NCBI RefSeq assembly: GCF_014349235.1
Contig: NZ_JACSOH010000006.1
Location: 184,534-248,533 of the forward strand
Length of the DNA stretch: 64,000 bases
DNA from: Cytophaga sp. FL35
GTDB lineage: Bacteria > Bacteroidota > Bacteroidia > Flavobacteriales > Flavobacteriaceae
Reading direction: 5' to 3'
Both the position numbers and the translations under genes were made by a program. The notes beneath the pieces are model-generated. The model saw only the letters and a list, made by a program, of their open reading frames with translations. It had not been told where the DNA came from and did not search any database. Of the stretch, positions 7,962-16,502 are shown one piece after another. Position 1 is the stretch's first letter. Each line of letters opens with the position of its first letter.

Positions 7962-8477
7962 ATGGATATGAAAAGATTTAACACTTTACTTGTGTTTTTT
8001 ATGCTGATTGTAGCATGTAAAGGGCAAGAAAAAAAGACAATTGAGAGTTCAAAGGTCAATGAAGAAACAACTTTCAAATCCTTTGGCGAAGAGATAAGCT
8101 CCGATTCAATAGAAAATGTACAATTTTTGGCCTCCAAATATGAGGAAATGGTTGTCGCAGATACCTTGGAGATTAAATTTAAGGGAACGGTAACAGATGT
8201 TTGCAAAGTAAAGGGATGTTGGATGAAAGTCCAGTTGCCGGAAGGTAAAGAAGCTATGGTTAGGTTTAAGGATTACGGTTTTTTTATGCCAAACGATATT
8301 ACTGGAAAGGAAGTGGTGATTAATGGTTTTGCTTTTGTAGAGTCCATGAGCGTGGAAGACCAAAAGCACTACGCGAAGGATGCCGGTAAATCTGCAGATG
8401 AAATAGCACAAATTACATCGCCCTTAAAATCTTACGGTTTTGAGGCAGATGGCGTGCTAGTGCCTGTAAAACAGTAA
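7962..8477 (+). CDS. DUF4920 family lipoprotein
   Basis: Starts at ATG 7962 (ATG 7968 is equally possible), giving MDMKRFNTLLVFFMLIVACK with a lipobox cysteine. The mature part has FKGTVTDVCKVKGCWMKVQL, MVRFKDYGFFMP and the helical EDQKHYAKDAGKSADEIAQI. This is the DUF4920 pattern, with paired cysteines (VCKVKGCW) that could bind metal or form a disulphide. Its stop abuts the GTG of mnmD, so the two are co-transcribed. The biochemical role is unknown. Confidence 0.85.
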   Translation: MDMKRFNTLLVFFMLIVACKGQEKKTIESSKVNEETTFKSFGEEISSDSIENVQFLASKYEEMVVADTLEIKFKGTVTDVCKVKGCWMKVQLPEGKEAMVRFKDYGFFMPNDITGKEVVINGFAFVESMSVEDQKHYAKDAGKSADEIAQITSPLKSYGFEADGVLVPVKQ

Positions 8478-9149
8478 GTGCCTATTACTTTGGAGCGAAA
8501 AATTATTACTACGGGCGATGGGTCCAAAACCATTCAAATTTTGGATTGGGATGAGCAATACCATTCCAAGCACGGTGCCGTACAGGAAGCTTATCATGTT
8601 TTTATAAAACAAGGGTTAGACCTTTTTCGGGATACGGAGATTGGTATTTTGGAGATTGGGTTTGGTACTGGTCTTAATGCATTTATTACCTTGCTTGAGT
8701 CCTCGTCCAGGCAACTTACAATTAACTATTGCGGTGTTGAAAAGTTTCCCGTAAACGATGATGAGCTTGCACTTCTGGATTATTCTACAACCTTGAATGC
8801 TAAAAGTGAACACGCCGTTTTTCAAAAAATGCACGAGGTACCTTGGGAAGAAATACATAAGATACATCCCAATTTTAGCTTGGTAAAAAGAAGGATGGAC
8901 TTTTCTGAAATACGAAATCGGAATGAATTCGACCTTATTTATTTTGATGCTTTTGGTGCTCGGGTGCAACCCGAGTTATGGACCGAAGCTATTTTTTCCC
9001 TAATGTACGCCGCGCTTAAGGAAGGGGGTGTATTGGTAACCTATGCCGCCAAAGGGAGTGTGAGAAGGGCTATGCAAGCTGTAGGTTTTAGCGTAGAAAA
9101 GCTACCTGGACCTCCAGGGAAGCGCGAAATGCTTCGGGCCAAAAAATAG
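8478..9149 (+). CDS. mnmD: tRNA U34 methyltransferase MnmD (stand-alone MnmC methyltransferase domain)
   Basis: A 223-residue class I SAM methyltransferase with the SAM motif ILEIGFGTGLNAF, catalytic-region motif YFDAFGARVQPELW and C-terminal GPPGKREM. These are diagnostic for the methylating half of MnmC. It converts nm5(s2)U34 to mnm5(s2)U34 in tRNA; the FAD oxidase half found in enterobacterial MnmC is absent, as usual in this phylum. The start is a GTG immediately following the upstream TAA (no other start lies before the conserved region), so translation is probably coupled to the DUF4920 gene. Confidence 0.93.
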   Translation: MPITLERKIITTGDGSKTIQILDWDEQYHSKHGAVQEAYHVFIKQGLDLFRDTEIGILEIGFGTGLNAFITLLESSSRQLTINYCGVEKFPVNDDELALLDYSTTLNAKSEHAVFQKMHEVPWEEIHKIHPNFSLVKRRMDFSEIRNRNEFDLIYFDAFGARVQPELWTEAIFSLMYAALKEGGVLVTYAAKGSVRRAMQAVGFSVEKLPGPPGKREMLRAKK

Positions 9150-9275
9150 TATATTTTCCATATAAAAAGTTAATTTTCAGTTTGTTAAACAAATAATTTA
9201 ACAGATGCTTTTGCATTTGTGTTAAATCGGAATTAAAGACAATTCAACACCCAAATCAAAGCTTTATATTTGAGT

Positions 9276-10238
9276 ATGAGAATTTTGATTACAGGTGCAA
9301 CAGGTCTTGTGGGGAGTGAAATTGTGAGGCAGTGCCATGCACAAAATATACATGTGAATTATCTTACCACAAGTAAGGATAAATTGGTTTCCAAAACGGA
9401 ATATCAAGGTTTTTATTGGAATCCGGACAAAGGCGAAATAGATTTAAATTGCTTTAAAGGGGTAAGTGCCATCATCAATTTAGCAGGCGCTTCAATAGCT
9501 AAAAGATGGACACCTAAATACAAGAAAATAATACTTTCCAGCAGGGTTCAATCCCTTCAAACGTTACACAAAGGTCTGCTGGAATTTGGTTCTGAATATA
9601 TAAAATCCTTTGTTTCAGCTTCCGCTATCGGAATTTATCCTAGTTCCGTGGGTAATTATTACACTGAGGAGGAACAAGCGGTGGATAATAGTTTTTTGGG
9701 TGAAGTTGTAGAAAGGTGGGAACAAGAGGCTGATCAATTTCAAGGTTTTCCTTTTCCGGTTGCAAAAATTAGAATTGGGTTGGTTATGGCCAAAGAAGGC
9801 GGTGCTTTGCCTCAGATGACCAAACCAATCGATAATTATGTGGGCTCTGCCTTTGGTAGTGGTGAGCAGTGGCAATCGTGGATTCATATCCAAGATTTGG
9901 CAAGAATGTTTCTTTTTGCCGTAGACAATACACTTTCGGGAGTTTTCAATGGCGTGGCCCCTAATCCTGTGAGCAATGAAAAATTGGTTAAAAAAATAGC
10001 GGATGTTCTAAAAAAACCATTGTTTTTGCCTAATATACCAGAGTTTGTAATGAAGTTGGTCCTAGGTGAAATGAGTTACCTACTTTTTAGCAGTCAGAGG
10101 GTGAGTAGCAAGAAAATTGAGGAAACAGGTTTTTCTTTTAAGTATACCAATGTCTGTCCTGCACTCCAAGAAATTTACGGAGTTAAATCTTCAAGTAAAA
10201 CTTCGGAAATGGGGTTGAAAAAAGAATATTCCTCGTAG
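9276..10238 (+). CDS. TIGR01777-type NAD-dependent epimerase/dehydratase
   Basis: A 320-residue extended short-chain dehydrogenase-like protein of the SDR39U1/YfcH type. ATG 9276 begins MRILITGATGLVGSEIV, the Rossmann glycine motif. INLAGASIAKRWTPKYKK and SRVQSL follow, then SASAIGIYPS and a WEQEA helix. The C-terminal part carries NGVAPNPVSNEKLVK. The usual catalytic YxxxK is weak in this family and the substrate is unknown; in some bacteria relatives are linked to cell division. Monocistronic, ending in a hairpin terminator. Confidence 0.88.
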   Translation: MRILITGATGLVGSEIVRQCHAQNIHVNYLTTSKDKLVSKTEYQGFYWNPDKGEIDLNCFKGVSAIINLAGASIAKRWTPKYKKIILSSRVQSLQTLHKGLLEFGSEYIKSFVSASAIGIYPSSVGNYYTEEEQAVDNSFLGEVVERWEQEADQFQGFPFPVAKIRIGLVMAKEGGALPQMTKPIDNYVGSAFGSGEQWQSWIHIQDLARMFLFAVDNTLSGVFNGVAPNPVSNEKLVKKIADVLKKPLFLPNIPEFVMKLVLGEMSYLLFSSQRVSSKKIEETGFSFKYTNVCPALQEIYGVKSSSKTSEMGLKKEYSS

Positions 10239-10261
10239 AGGTTTTAAGAGCTTTTTTGAAC

Positions 10262-10287
10262 AATCCGCTTAATGGCGGATTTTTTTA
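10262..10287 (+). terminator. Intrinsic terminator after epimerase gene
   Basis: Stem AATCCGC / GCGGATT with a six-base loop followed by seven T residues. Confidence 0.85.
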
Positions 10288-10328
10288 TGTTCTATAGGCT
10301 ATGCAGTCATCTTATTTTTTAATGACAT

Positions 10329-10361
10329 TTTGACATTTTTAAAGAAATGGCAGTACTTTTG
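10329..10361 (+). promoter_or_regulatory. grpE-dnaJ promoter (Bacteroidota type)
   Basis: TTTG at 10329-10332, a 21-base spacer and a perfect -7 box TACTTTTG at 10354-10361, 38 bases before the grpE ATG. The spacing matches the sigma-ABfr consensus. I saw no CIRCE element. Confidence 0.7.
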
Positions 10362-10398
10362 CCTCCTCGTTACCGTGAAATTAAAAGCGAAGTAAAAA

Positions 10399-10959
10399 AT
10401 GAGCGATAAAGATATAACCGAAGATTTTGAAGAGGCTTTAGAAGAGGAGCAAAAGAATGCTGCCAATGAAGAGTCAATAGATGCCGAAGGTGCCGTAGAT
10501 GGGGAGCTTAGTGTAGAGGAACAACTAAGGGAAGATTTGGCTAAGGAGAAAGATAAGTTCTTGCGTTTGTTTGCAGAGTTTGAAAATTTTAAGAAAAGAA
10601 CATCTAAAGAACGAATGGAAATGTTCAAAACGGCGGGGCAGGAAATCATGGTTTCCATGTTACCGGTTTTAGATGATTTTGATCGTGCCTTGAAGGAGTT
10701 GGCGAAGTCTGATGACAAGGAAATGTTCAAAGGTGTGGAGCTTATAAGGGTCAAGTTTCGTGAAACCCTGAAATCCAAGGGCCTTGAAGAAGTTGAGGCC
10801 GGACAAGGAGATACTTTTGATGCCGAGGTTCACGATGCCATTACCCAAATCCCAGCTCCGGACAAAAAGCTAAAAGGCAAGATTGTAGACGTAGTGGAGA
10901 AAGGATATAAGCTCGGGGAGCGTATTATTCGTCATCCAAAAGTAGTTGTTGGAAACTAA
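10399..10959 (+). CDS. grpE: Nucleotide exchange factor GrpE
   Basis: A 186-residue protein with an acidic N-terminal tail, a long coiled coil (about residues 38-100) containing FAEFENFKKRTSKERMEM, and the C-terminal beta domain ending in GKIVDVVEKGYKLGERIIRH and PKVVVG. GrpE exchanges ADP for ATP on DnaK and works in the cytoplasm with DnaJ, whose gene follows after eight bases. No dnaK is present here. Length is within the family range. Confidence 0.97.
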   Translation: MSDKDITEDFEEALEEEQKNAANEESIDAEGAVDGELSVEEQLREDLAKEKDKFLRLFAEFENFKKRTSKERMEMFKTAGQEIMVSMLPVLDDFDRALKELAKSDDKEMFKGVELIRVKFRETLKSKGLEEVEAGQGDTFDAEVHDAITQIPAPDKKLKGKIVDVVEKGYKLGERIIRHPKVVVGN

Positions 10960-10967
10960 ATTGAAGT

Positions 10968-12092
10968 ATGAAGGAAGATTATTACGAAGTATTAGGGGTT
11001 GGTCAAAGTGCCAGTGCGGCGGAGATAAAGAAGGCTTACCGAAAGATGGCCTTAAAATATCACCCGGACAAAAACCCAGGGGATTCTAAAGCGGAAGAAA
11101 TGTTCAAAAAATCCGCAGAAGCCTATGAGGTACTAAGCAACCCGGATAAGAAAGCTAGATATGACCAATTTGGTCATGCTGCCTTTGATGGCGCCGGCGG
11201 TTTTGGCGGTGGCAGTATGAATATGGACGATATCTTTAGTCAATTTGGTGATATCTTCGGAAGCGCCTTTGGCGGTGGCGGAGGTTTCAGTGGTTTTGGC
11301 GGTTTTGGCGGTGGAGGCCAAAGAAGGGTAAAAGGCAGTAACCTTAGAATAAGGGTGAAACTTAGCCTTGAAGAAGTGGCCAACGGGGTTGAGAAAAAGG
11401 TTAAAGTTCGCAGAAAAGTACAGGCAGAAGGGGTAAGCTATACCACCTGTGGTACGTGCGGTGGTAGAGGCCAAGTTACCAAGGTTACCAATACCATTTT
11501 GGGTAGAATGCAAACCGCAACTACCTGTAGTACCTGTGGAGGTAGCGGTCAGGTTATAGATAAAAAACCTAGTGATGCAGATGCTCAAGGTCTTAAGGTT
11601 CAAGAGGAAACCGTATCTATAAAAATACCTGCCGGTGTTGAGGAAGGTATGCAATTAAAGGTGCCCGGGAAGGGAAATGATGCTCCTGGAAATGGTGTTG
11701 CTGGAGATTTGTTGGTAGCTATTGAAACAGAAGAGCACTCGACTCTTAAACGGGAAGGGGATAATTTGCACTATGATCTTTATATCAGTTTTTCCGAGGC
11801 CGTATTGGGTACCTCAAAGGAAATTGATGCCGTTGGAGGCAAAGTGCGCATAAAGCTAGAGCCTGGCATTCAATCCGGAAAGATTTTAAGATTGAGGGGA
11901 AAAGGAATATCCAGTATCAATGGTTATGGTAGCGGAGATTTATTGGTCCATGTGAACGTATGGACCCCTAAAGAACTTAACAAAGAACAAAAGGAGTTCT
12001 TTGAGCGTATGCAGGGCAATGAAAATTTTGATCCAAAACCTGAGAAATCTGATAAATCTTTCTTCGAAAAAGTGAAGGATATGTTCTCTTAA
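10968..12092 (+). CDS. dnaJ: Chaperone DnaJ with only two zinc-finger motifs
   Basis: The J domain includes HPD at residues 32-34, followed by a Gly/Phe-rich region (about 70-115), a cysteine region, and the C-terminal substrate-binding domains ([42 protein letters not shown]). Only two CxxCxGxG repeats occur, CGTCGGRG (Cys161/164) and CSTCGGSG (Cys187/190), instead of the four in E. coli. Their spacing is closest to motifs 2 and 3, which form zinc site II, so zinc site I appears lost. It acts with DnaK and GrpE in protein folding and is co-transcribed with grpE. Confidence 0.96.
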   Translation: MKEDYYEVLGVGQSASAAEIKKAYRKMALKYHPDKNPGDSKAEEMFKKSAEAYEVLSNPDKKARYDQFGHAAFDGAGGFGGGSMNMDDIFSQFGDIFGSAFGGGGGFSGFGGFGGGGQRRVKGSNLRIRVKLSLEEVANGVEKKVKVRRKVQAEGVSYTTCGTCGGRGQVTKVTNTILGRMQTATTCSTCGGSGQVIDKKPSDADAQGLKVQEETVSIKIPAGVEEGMQLKVPGKGNDAPGNGVAGDLLVAIETEEHSTLKREGDNLHYDLYISFSEAVLGTSKEIDAVGGKVRIKLEPGIQSGKILRLRGKGISSINGYGSGDLLVHVNVWTPKELNKEQKEFFERMQGNENFDPKPEKSDKSFFEKVKDMFS

Positions 12093-12182
12093 CCCAAAAA
12101 GTTTGGGATTTAAATAAAAAACGTATATTTGATTCATATTGGGAAACCAATATAAAATTTTCTTTTTCATAGCAATTTTTTT

Positions 12183-12220
12183 CCCATCCTTAAATGCATT
12201 TAAGGGTGGGTTTTGTTTTT
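12183..12220 (+). terminator. Strong intrinsic terminator of the grpE-dnaJ operon
   Basis: A 14-pair stem, CCCATCCTTAAATG against CATTTAAGGGTGGG with one G-T pair, is followed by TTTTGTTTTT. A weaker hairpin (AACCCAAA/TTTGGG) lies just after the dnaJ stop at about 12093. Confidence 0.85.
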
Positions 12221-12295
12221 AGGGTGATTGCTAGGTGATTGAAAGGTCTTTTAAACTAAGCTTCTTCCTCAAGTTTAACTGACAACTCTTTTATA

Positions 12296-12303
12296 TATCT
12301 TTG
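12296..12303 (+). promoter_or_regulatory. -7 box of the ABC-MscS operon
   Basis: A perfect TATCTTTG lies 15 bases before the ATG at 12318. The -33 element is poor (GTTTA about 20 bases upstream). The leader would be very short. Confidence 0.55.
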
Positions 12304-12317
12304 ACAAAATTGCTTGC

Positions 12318-13253
12318 ATGAACGATATTTTGGTCGCTAAGGAAGTCACCAAAAAATACGGCGAACACACTGCGCTTGATGAGGTATCATTGAATATACC
12401 CAAGAATAGTATTTATGGACTTCTTGGTCCCAACGGTGCCGGTAAGACCACTCTTATTAGGATAATAAATCAGATTACCTATCCGGATAAAGGTGAGGTT
12501 TATTTTGATGGGGAGGCTTTGCAAAACCATCACGTGGCACAAATTGGGTACCTTCCAGAAGAAAGGGGACTCTACAAGAGTATGAAGGTAGGAGAGCAGG
12601 CTCTTTATTTAGCCCAACTCAAGGGCTTGGATAAGGCCGAAGCCAAAAAACGGTTGAAGTTTTGGTTTGAACGTTTGGAAATAGGAGATTGGTGGAACAA
12701 AAAAATTCAAGAGCTATCCAAAGGCATGGCCCAGAAAATCCAGTTCATAGTAACAGTGCTTCACGAACCTAAACTTTTAATATTTGATGAACCTTTTAGT
12801 GGGTTTGACCCCATTAATGCCAACATCATTAAAGATGAAATTTTAAAATTAAAAGAGCAGGGTACTTCCATCATATTTTCCACGCATCGCATGGAATCCG
12901 TTGAGGAACTTTGTGAGCATATTGCCTTGATACATAGGTCTAAGAAAGTATTGGACGGTAAATTATCCGAGATTAAAAGGGCTTATAAGAATAATATTTA
13001 TAGAGTAGGCCTACAAACCGCTAACGCAGAATTGATCCTTTCTGAAATTACTGAAAAATTTAAGGTGTCCAATTCCTCCTACGATTCTTTGGAAAACCAG
13101 TTGGACTTTACCCTGCAACTCCCCGATGAAAAATCTGGAGAAGTACTGGCATATCTATCCAATAAGGCAAATGTGAACCGTTTTGTAGAGACCATTCCTT
13201 CAACCAGTGAAATTTTTATTAGAACCGTACAAAGCAAAGAATTGAATGCGTAA
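12318..13253 (+). CDS. ABC transporter ATP-binding protein (NatA-like)
   Basis: A 311-residue ATPase with Walker A GPNGAGKTT, signature LSKGMAQK, Walker B LLIFDEPFSGFDP and H-loop STHRMES. The C-terminal 90 residues after HRSKKVLDGKL match the DUF4162 extension common in NatA-type exporters. Its partner is the ABC-2 permease that starts eight bases before this stop codon, so the two are translationally coupled. The substrate is unknown; NatAB in Bacillus exports sodium, but many relatives export other compounds. Head of an overlapping four-gene chain. Confidence 0.93.
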   Translation: MNDILVAKEVTKKYGEHTALDEVSLNIPKNSIYGLLGPNGAGKTTLIRIINQITYPDKGEVYFDGEALQNHHVAQIGYLPEERGLYKSMKVGEQALYLAQLKGLDKAEAKKRLKFWFERLEIGDWWNKKIQELSKGMAQKIQFIVTVLHEPKLLIFDEPFSGFDPINANIIKDEILKLKEQGTSIIFSTHRMESVEELCEHIALIHRSKKVLDGKLSEIKRAYKNNIYRVGLQTANAELILSEITEKFKVSNSSYDSLENQLDFTLQLPDEKSGEVLAYLSNKANVNRFVETIPSTSEIFIRTVQSKELNA

Positions 13254-14589
13254 ACTATTGCTTATTATCAAAAGGGAATATTTGGCCAAGGTGAGAAACA
13301 AGTCCTTTGTAATCATGACCTTTTTAAGTCCAATCCTTATGGTGGGAATGGTTGTTCTTATCGCTTACCTCACAAAAGTAAATGACAACGATCACAAGGT
13401 AATTGCCATTTTAAACGAGAGTAATTTTTTTTCAAATGAGTTTGTTGCAACGACCTCCACTTCGTATGTCAACTTTGATGATGTGTCTTTGGAAACGGCA
13501 AAGGATTCAGTTGCTAGTTTAGGGTTCTACGGGCTACTTTACATTCCGGATGAAATTCATATAGAAAAGGTTTGCGATCGCTCGTTCTTTTATACGGAAG
13601 ATGCCCCAAGCACGGATATCACCGAAAAAATAGATGCTGTTTTTCAGGAAAGATTGAGGCAGTCAAGACTTTTAGAGTTGGGACTTACCGCATCTGAGTT
13701 TGAAAAGGTTGATACTCAGTTTGATATTCGTACCGCCACTTTTGACGGGCAGACCAATGTCAAGGGTATCAATGAAATTAAAGCTTTTATTGGGGGTGGT
13801 TTTGGTTACCTAATCATGATGTTCATCATTATCTATGGAGGTTTTGTAATGCGTAGCGTGATTGAGGAAAAGACTAGTAGGATAATAGAAGTAATCATTT
13901 CATCGGTAAAGCCTTTTCAATTAATGTTGGGTAAGATAATAGGAACCTCATTGGCTGGAATTACCCAATTTGGTATTTGGTTGGTTTCGGCATCGGTATT
14001 ATTATTGGTGGCATTTGCCGTTTTTGATATCGATCCATCCGCATTGAACACCAGTGCCCATCTACAAACGGGTATGGGGGCAAATATGGCACCTACCATA
14101 CCTACGGCTGATCAAACCGTGCAACTCTATGCTCAAGAATTGTTTCGTATTCCTTGGGTGATGCTCATTTTCTTTTTTTTGGTTTATTTTCTATTGGGGT
14201 ATTTAATATATAGCTCCATCTATGCCGCTATTGGAGCGGCGGTAGATAATGAAACGGATACGCAGCAATTTATTTTTCCCATTATCTTGCCTTTAATGTT
14301 AGCTATATATGTAGGGTTCTTTTCGGTTTTTAGCAATCCACACGGACCTATTGCGGTAGGTTTTTCCCTGTTTCCATTGACTTCGCCTATTGTGATGTTG
14401 ATGCGGTTGCCTGGTGGTATTGGAGAAGGCGGGGTGCCTGTTTGGGAATTAGTGACCTCAATCCTCTTATTATTCGGTACCTTTATAGGTATTGTATGGT
14501 TGGCCGCCAAAATTTATAGGGTGGGTATTCTTATGTATGGTAAAAAACCAACATACAAAGAACTTTTCAAGTGGCTTAAATATGATTAG
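13246..14589 (+). CDS. ABC-2 type permease (NatB-like)
   Basis: A 447-residue membrane protein: one N-terminal helix (SFVIMTFLSPILMVGMVVLI), a large extracytoplasmic domain of about 140 residues, then a group of helices starting at GYLIMMFIIIYGG. The motif VIEEKTSRIIEVIISSVKPF is characteristic of ABC-2 permeases of the NatB/YhaP type. It overlaps both neighbours by eight bases (ATG 13246 within the ATPase gene; its TAG lies over the mscS ATG), implying fixed stoichiometry. Substrate unknown. Confidence 0.92.
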   Translation: MRKLLLIIKREYLAKVRNKSFVIMTFLSPILMVGMVVLIAYLTKVNDNDHKVIAILNESNFFSNEFVATTSTSYVNFDDVSLETAKDSVASLGFYGLLYIPDEIHIEKVCDRSFFYTEDAPSTDITEKIDAVFQERLRQSRLLELGLTASEFEKVDTQFDIRTATFDGQTNVKGINEIKAFIGGGFGYLIMMFIIIYGGFVMRSVIEEKTSRIIEVIISSVKPFQLMLGKIIGTSLAGITQFGIWLVSASVLLLVAFAVFDIDPSALNTSAHLQTGMGANMAPTIPTADQTVQLYAQELFRIPWVMLIFFFLVYFLLGYLIYSSIYAAIGAAVDNETDTQQFIFPIILPLMLAIYVGFFSVFSNPHGPIAVGFSLFPLTSPIVMLMRLPGGIGEGGVPVWELVTSILLLFGTFIGIVWLAAKIYRVGILMYGKKPTYKELFKWLKYD

Positions 14590-15526
14590 TGCATTTCAAG
14601 AAGAACCCAACAAGGTGGTTGAGGTTATTGAAGAAGATATTTGGGGGGCAATAAAGGAGTTTTTGCAGATTGGTATCGGTTATGGTTCTGGAGACCAGCG
14701 CATAGAAATTACCATTGGTCTGCTTATTATGCTCAGCGTGGCCTTGCTTGTTACCAATTTTCTATTGCGGTGGTTGAGGTCTCTACTCACTAGACGCATG
14801 GCAAACGATGATCGGTTAAAGTTCATTAGTGTCTTTAAGTTTATACGCTATGTAATTTATATTGTGGTTATCATAATTACCATGAGTGCGGCCGGTATAG
14901 ACATTACACTATTGCTTACGGCATCTGCCGCATTGTTCGTTGGTTTAGGTTTGGCCTTACAAGAACTTTTCCAAGATGTGATCGGCGGTATTTTCATTAT
15001 TCTGGACAAATCTTTGCACGTAGGCGATATCATTGAGGTAAATGGTAAAGTGGGTAAAGTTTTTGAGATAAAATTGCGTACTACTAGGGCTATTACCAGA
15101 GATGATAAGGTGATCATCATTCCAAATCATCATTTCATCAGTGAAATTATTTATAACTATACCCAAAATCATAAAACTACGCGAGAAAAAGTGATAGTGG
15201 GGGTGGCTTATGGTAGTGATATAGATGTGGTTACCAAAATCTTATTGGAAATTGCAGAAGGTCAAGAAGGGATAATGAAAAATCCTAAACCTTTTGTATT
15301 GTTTGATGATTTTGGTGATTCTGCCTTACTTTTTTCGGTTAATTTTTTTATTTCCGATAGTTTTTCTGATCCAAGAATCAAAAGTGAAATGCGATATAAA
15401 ATCGATGCTAAATTTAGGGAGCATAAGATAACCATTCCCTTCCCTCAAAGAGATATTCATATTTTTCAAGACTTACCTTTTCGTCATACTTCAATTGGCA
15501 CTGCCAAGAACTCTAATGAATCATAA
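14582..15526 (+). CDS. MscS-family mechanosensitive channel
   Basis: ATG 14582 overlaps the permease stop, giving 314 residues; an in-frame extension to 14492 only repeats permease coding sequence. Three hydrophobic segments lie at about 40-60, 85-105 and 108-130. The pore-lining helix reads ASAALFVGLGLALQELFQDVI, followed by the beta domain motif ILDKSLHVGDIIEVNGKVGKV and RTTRAITRDDKVIIIPN. MscS channels open under membrane tension and protect against osmotic downshock. Coupling to an ABC exporter and an outer-membrane protein is unusual outside this lineage. Confidence 0.93.
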   Translation: MISAFQEEPNKVVEVIEEDIWGAIKEFLQIGIGYGSGDQRIEITIGLLIMLSVALLVTNFLLRWLRSLLTRRMANDDRLKFISVFKFIRYVIYIVVIIITMSAAGIDITLLLTASAALFVGLGLALQELFQDVIGGIFIILDKSLHVGDIIEVNGKVGKVFEIKLRTTRAITRDDKVIIIPNHHFISEIIYNYTQNHKTTREKVIVGVAYGSDIDVVTKILLEIAEGQEGIMKNPKPFVLFDDFGDSALLFSVNFFISDSFSDPRIKSEMRYKIDAKFREHKITIPFPQRDIHIFQDLPFRHTSIGTAKNSNES

Positions 15527-16391
15527 ATTATTTAATTGGCTCATTGCTATTTTTTTGGCAATAGGATATTTTGGCCAAGCGCAGACCCCAGATGTGATAA
15601 GGGCAGAGTACATGTTGATGCCAAGGAATAAATCTGACGCCAGCTTATCACGTCTCAAATTTTTGGTCAACTTTCCTATTACCGTTGCAGATTCCAATAA
15701 CCTGGTTTTTGGTAGCGAGTATAACCGGTTGGCATACGACTTGCAAAGAGAGCTTCCCTTCAGTAGTGCCGGGCTAAAGCAATTTCATGTTCTGGACTTG
15801 AATATGGCCTATGTTTGGAAATTTAAACCCCAATGGCGATTTATTGGGGTAATCACCCCCAGATTGGCTTCCACTTTGAGCAAACCGTTAGAAAATGGAG
15901 ATTTTTCCATAAATGCTACGGTAGGTTTTTTAAAGGAGGAGAAAAATGTACCTAAACCCATGAAATTGGTCATGGGAATTGCTTACAATTCAACTGTAGC
16001 CTTACGAATCCCATTACCAATTATATACTATGAAAAGCGGTTTAGACCTAATTGGAGCTATGTTGTGGGCATTCCTAAGTCTGGGTTTAAATACCATTTA
16101 AACGAAAGACATCAATTTCAGACAGAGTTTATATTTGACGGGTATTACGTGAATTTACAAAGTAACATTGTGCTGCCCAATACCGTAACCGCCTCTTCTG
16201 TATCTTCCTCTGCAGCCCTATTTACCTTGGGTTATCAGTATAAAATGGCAAAAAGTACATTTTTGTATGGTTATGTGGGGCATACGGTTTTCCAAGATGG
16301 GGTGCTAAGGGACGAAGAGAGAAATGATATTTTTACGCTCAATGACGATCCCAGCTTTTATCTTAGAACTGGTTTTAGGATAGGACTCTAG
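15516..16391 (+). CDS. Predicted outer-membrane beta-barrel protein (DUF6268-like)
   Basis: ATG 15516 overlaps the mscS 3' end by 11 bases and starts a signal peptide (MNHKLFNWLIAIFLAIGYF, cut after GQAQ). The 270-residue mature part has alternating strands (LVFGSEYNRLAYDLQ, FIGVITPRLASTL, FQTEFIFDGYYVNL) and ends YLRTGFRIGL, as expected for an outer-membrane barrel. I assign DUF6268 tentatively. Overlap with mscS suggests the ABC pair, channel and barrel are made together. Confidence 0.75.
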   Translation: MNHKLFNWLIAIFLAIGYFGQAQTPDVIRAEYMLMPRNKSDASLSRLKFLVNFPITVADSNNLVFGSEYNRLAYDLQRELPFSSAGLKQFHVLDLNMAYVWKFKPQWRFIGVITPRLASTLSKPLENGDFSINATVGFLKEEKNVPKPMKLVMGIAYNSTVALRIPLPIIYYEKRFRPNWSYVVGIPKSGFKYHLNERHQFQTEFIFDGYYVNLQSNIVLPNTVTASSVSSSAALFTLGYQYKMAKSTFLYGYVGHTVFQDGVLRDEERNDIFTLNDDPSFYLRTGFRIGL

Positions 16392-16502
16392 ACTGGTTGC
16401 CATTGTAATGTGTGATCAAACGATTAAAAAGTAGTTAAAACTTTCCAAGTCTTGACTGGTACTTGTATCTTACCAAAAGATTAACAATTGAAGTAATTCC
16501 TT

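Noticed and set aside
9265..9272. TATATTTG as promoter of the epimerase gene
   Set aside because: It ends four bases before the ATG at 9276, so transcription would start after the start codon; probably chance, unless a later start is used.
11200..11330. Tandem GGTGGC-type repeats
   Set aside because: These encode the Gly/Phe-rich linker of DnaJ; low-complexity coding sequence, not a DNA repeat element.
14492..14581. N-terminal extension of the MscS protein
   Set aside because: The extra 30 residues only re-read permease coding sequence; ATG 14582 matches the family start and the overlap style of the operon.
16392..16502. Sigma-54 (-24/-12) promoter before the response regulator
   Set aside because: A TGGTAC occurs, but no GC lies at the required spacing downstream.
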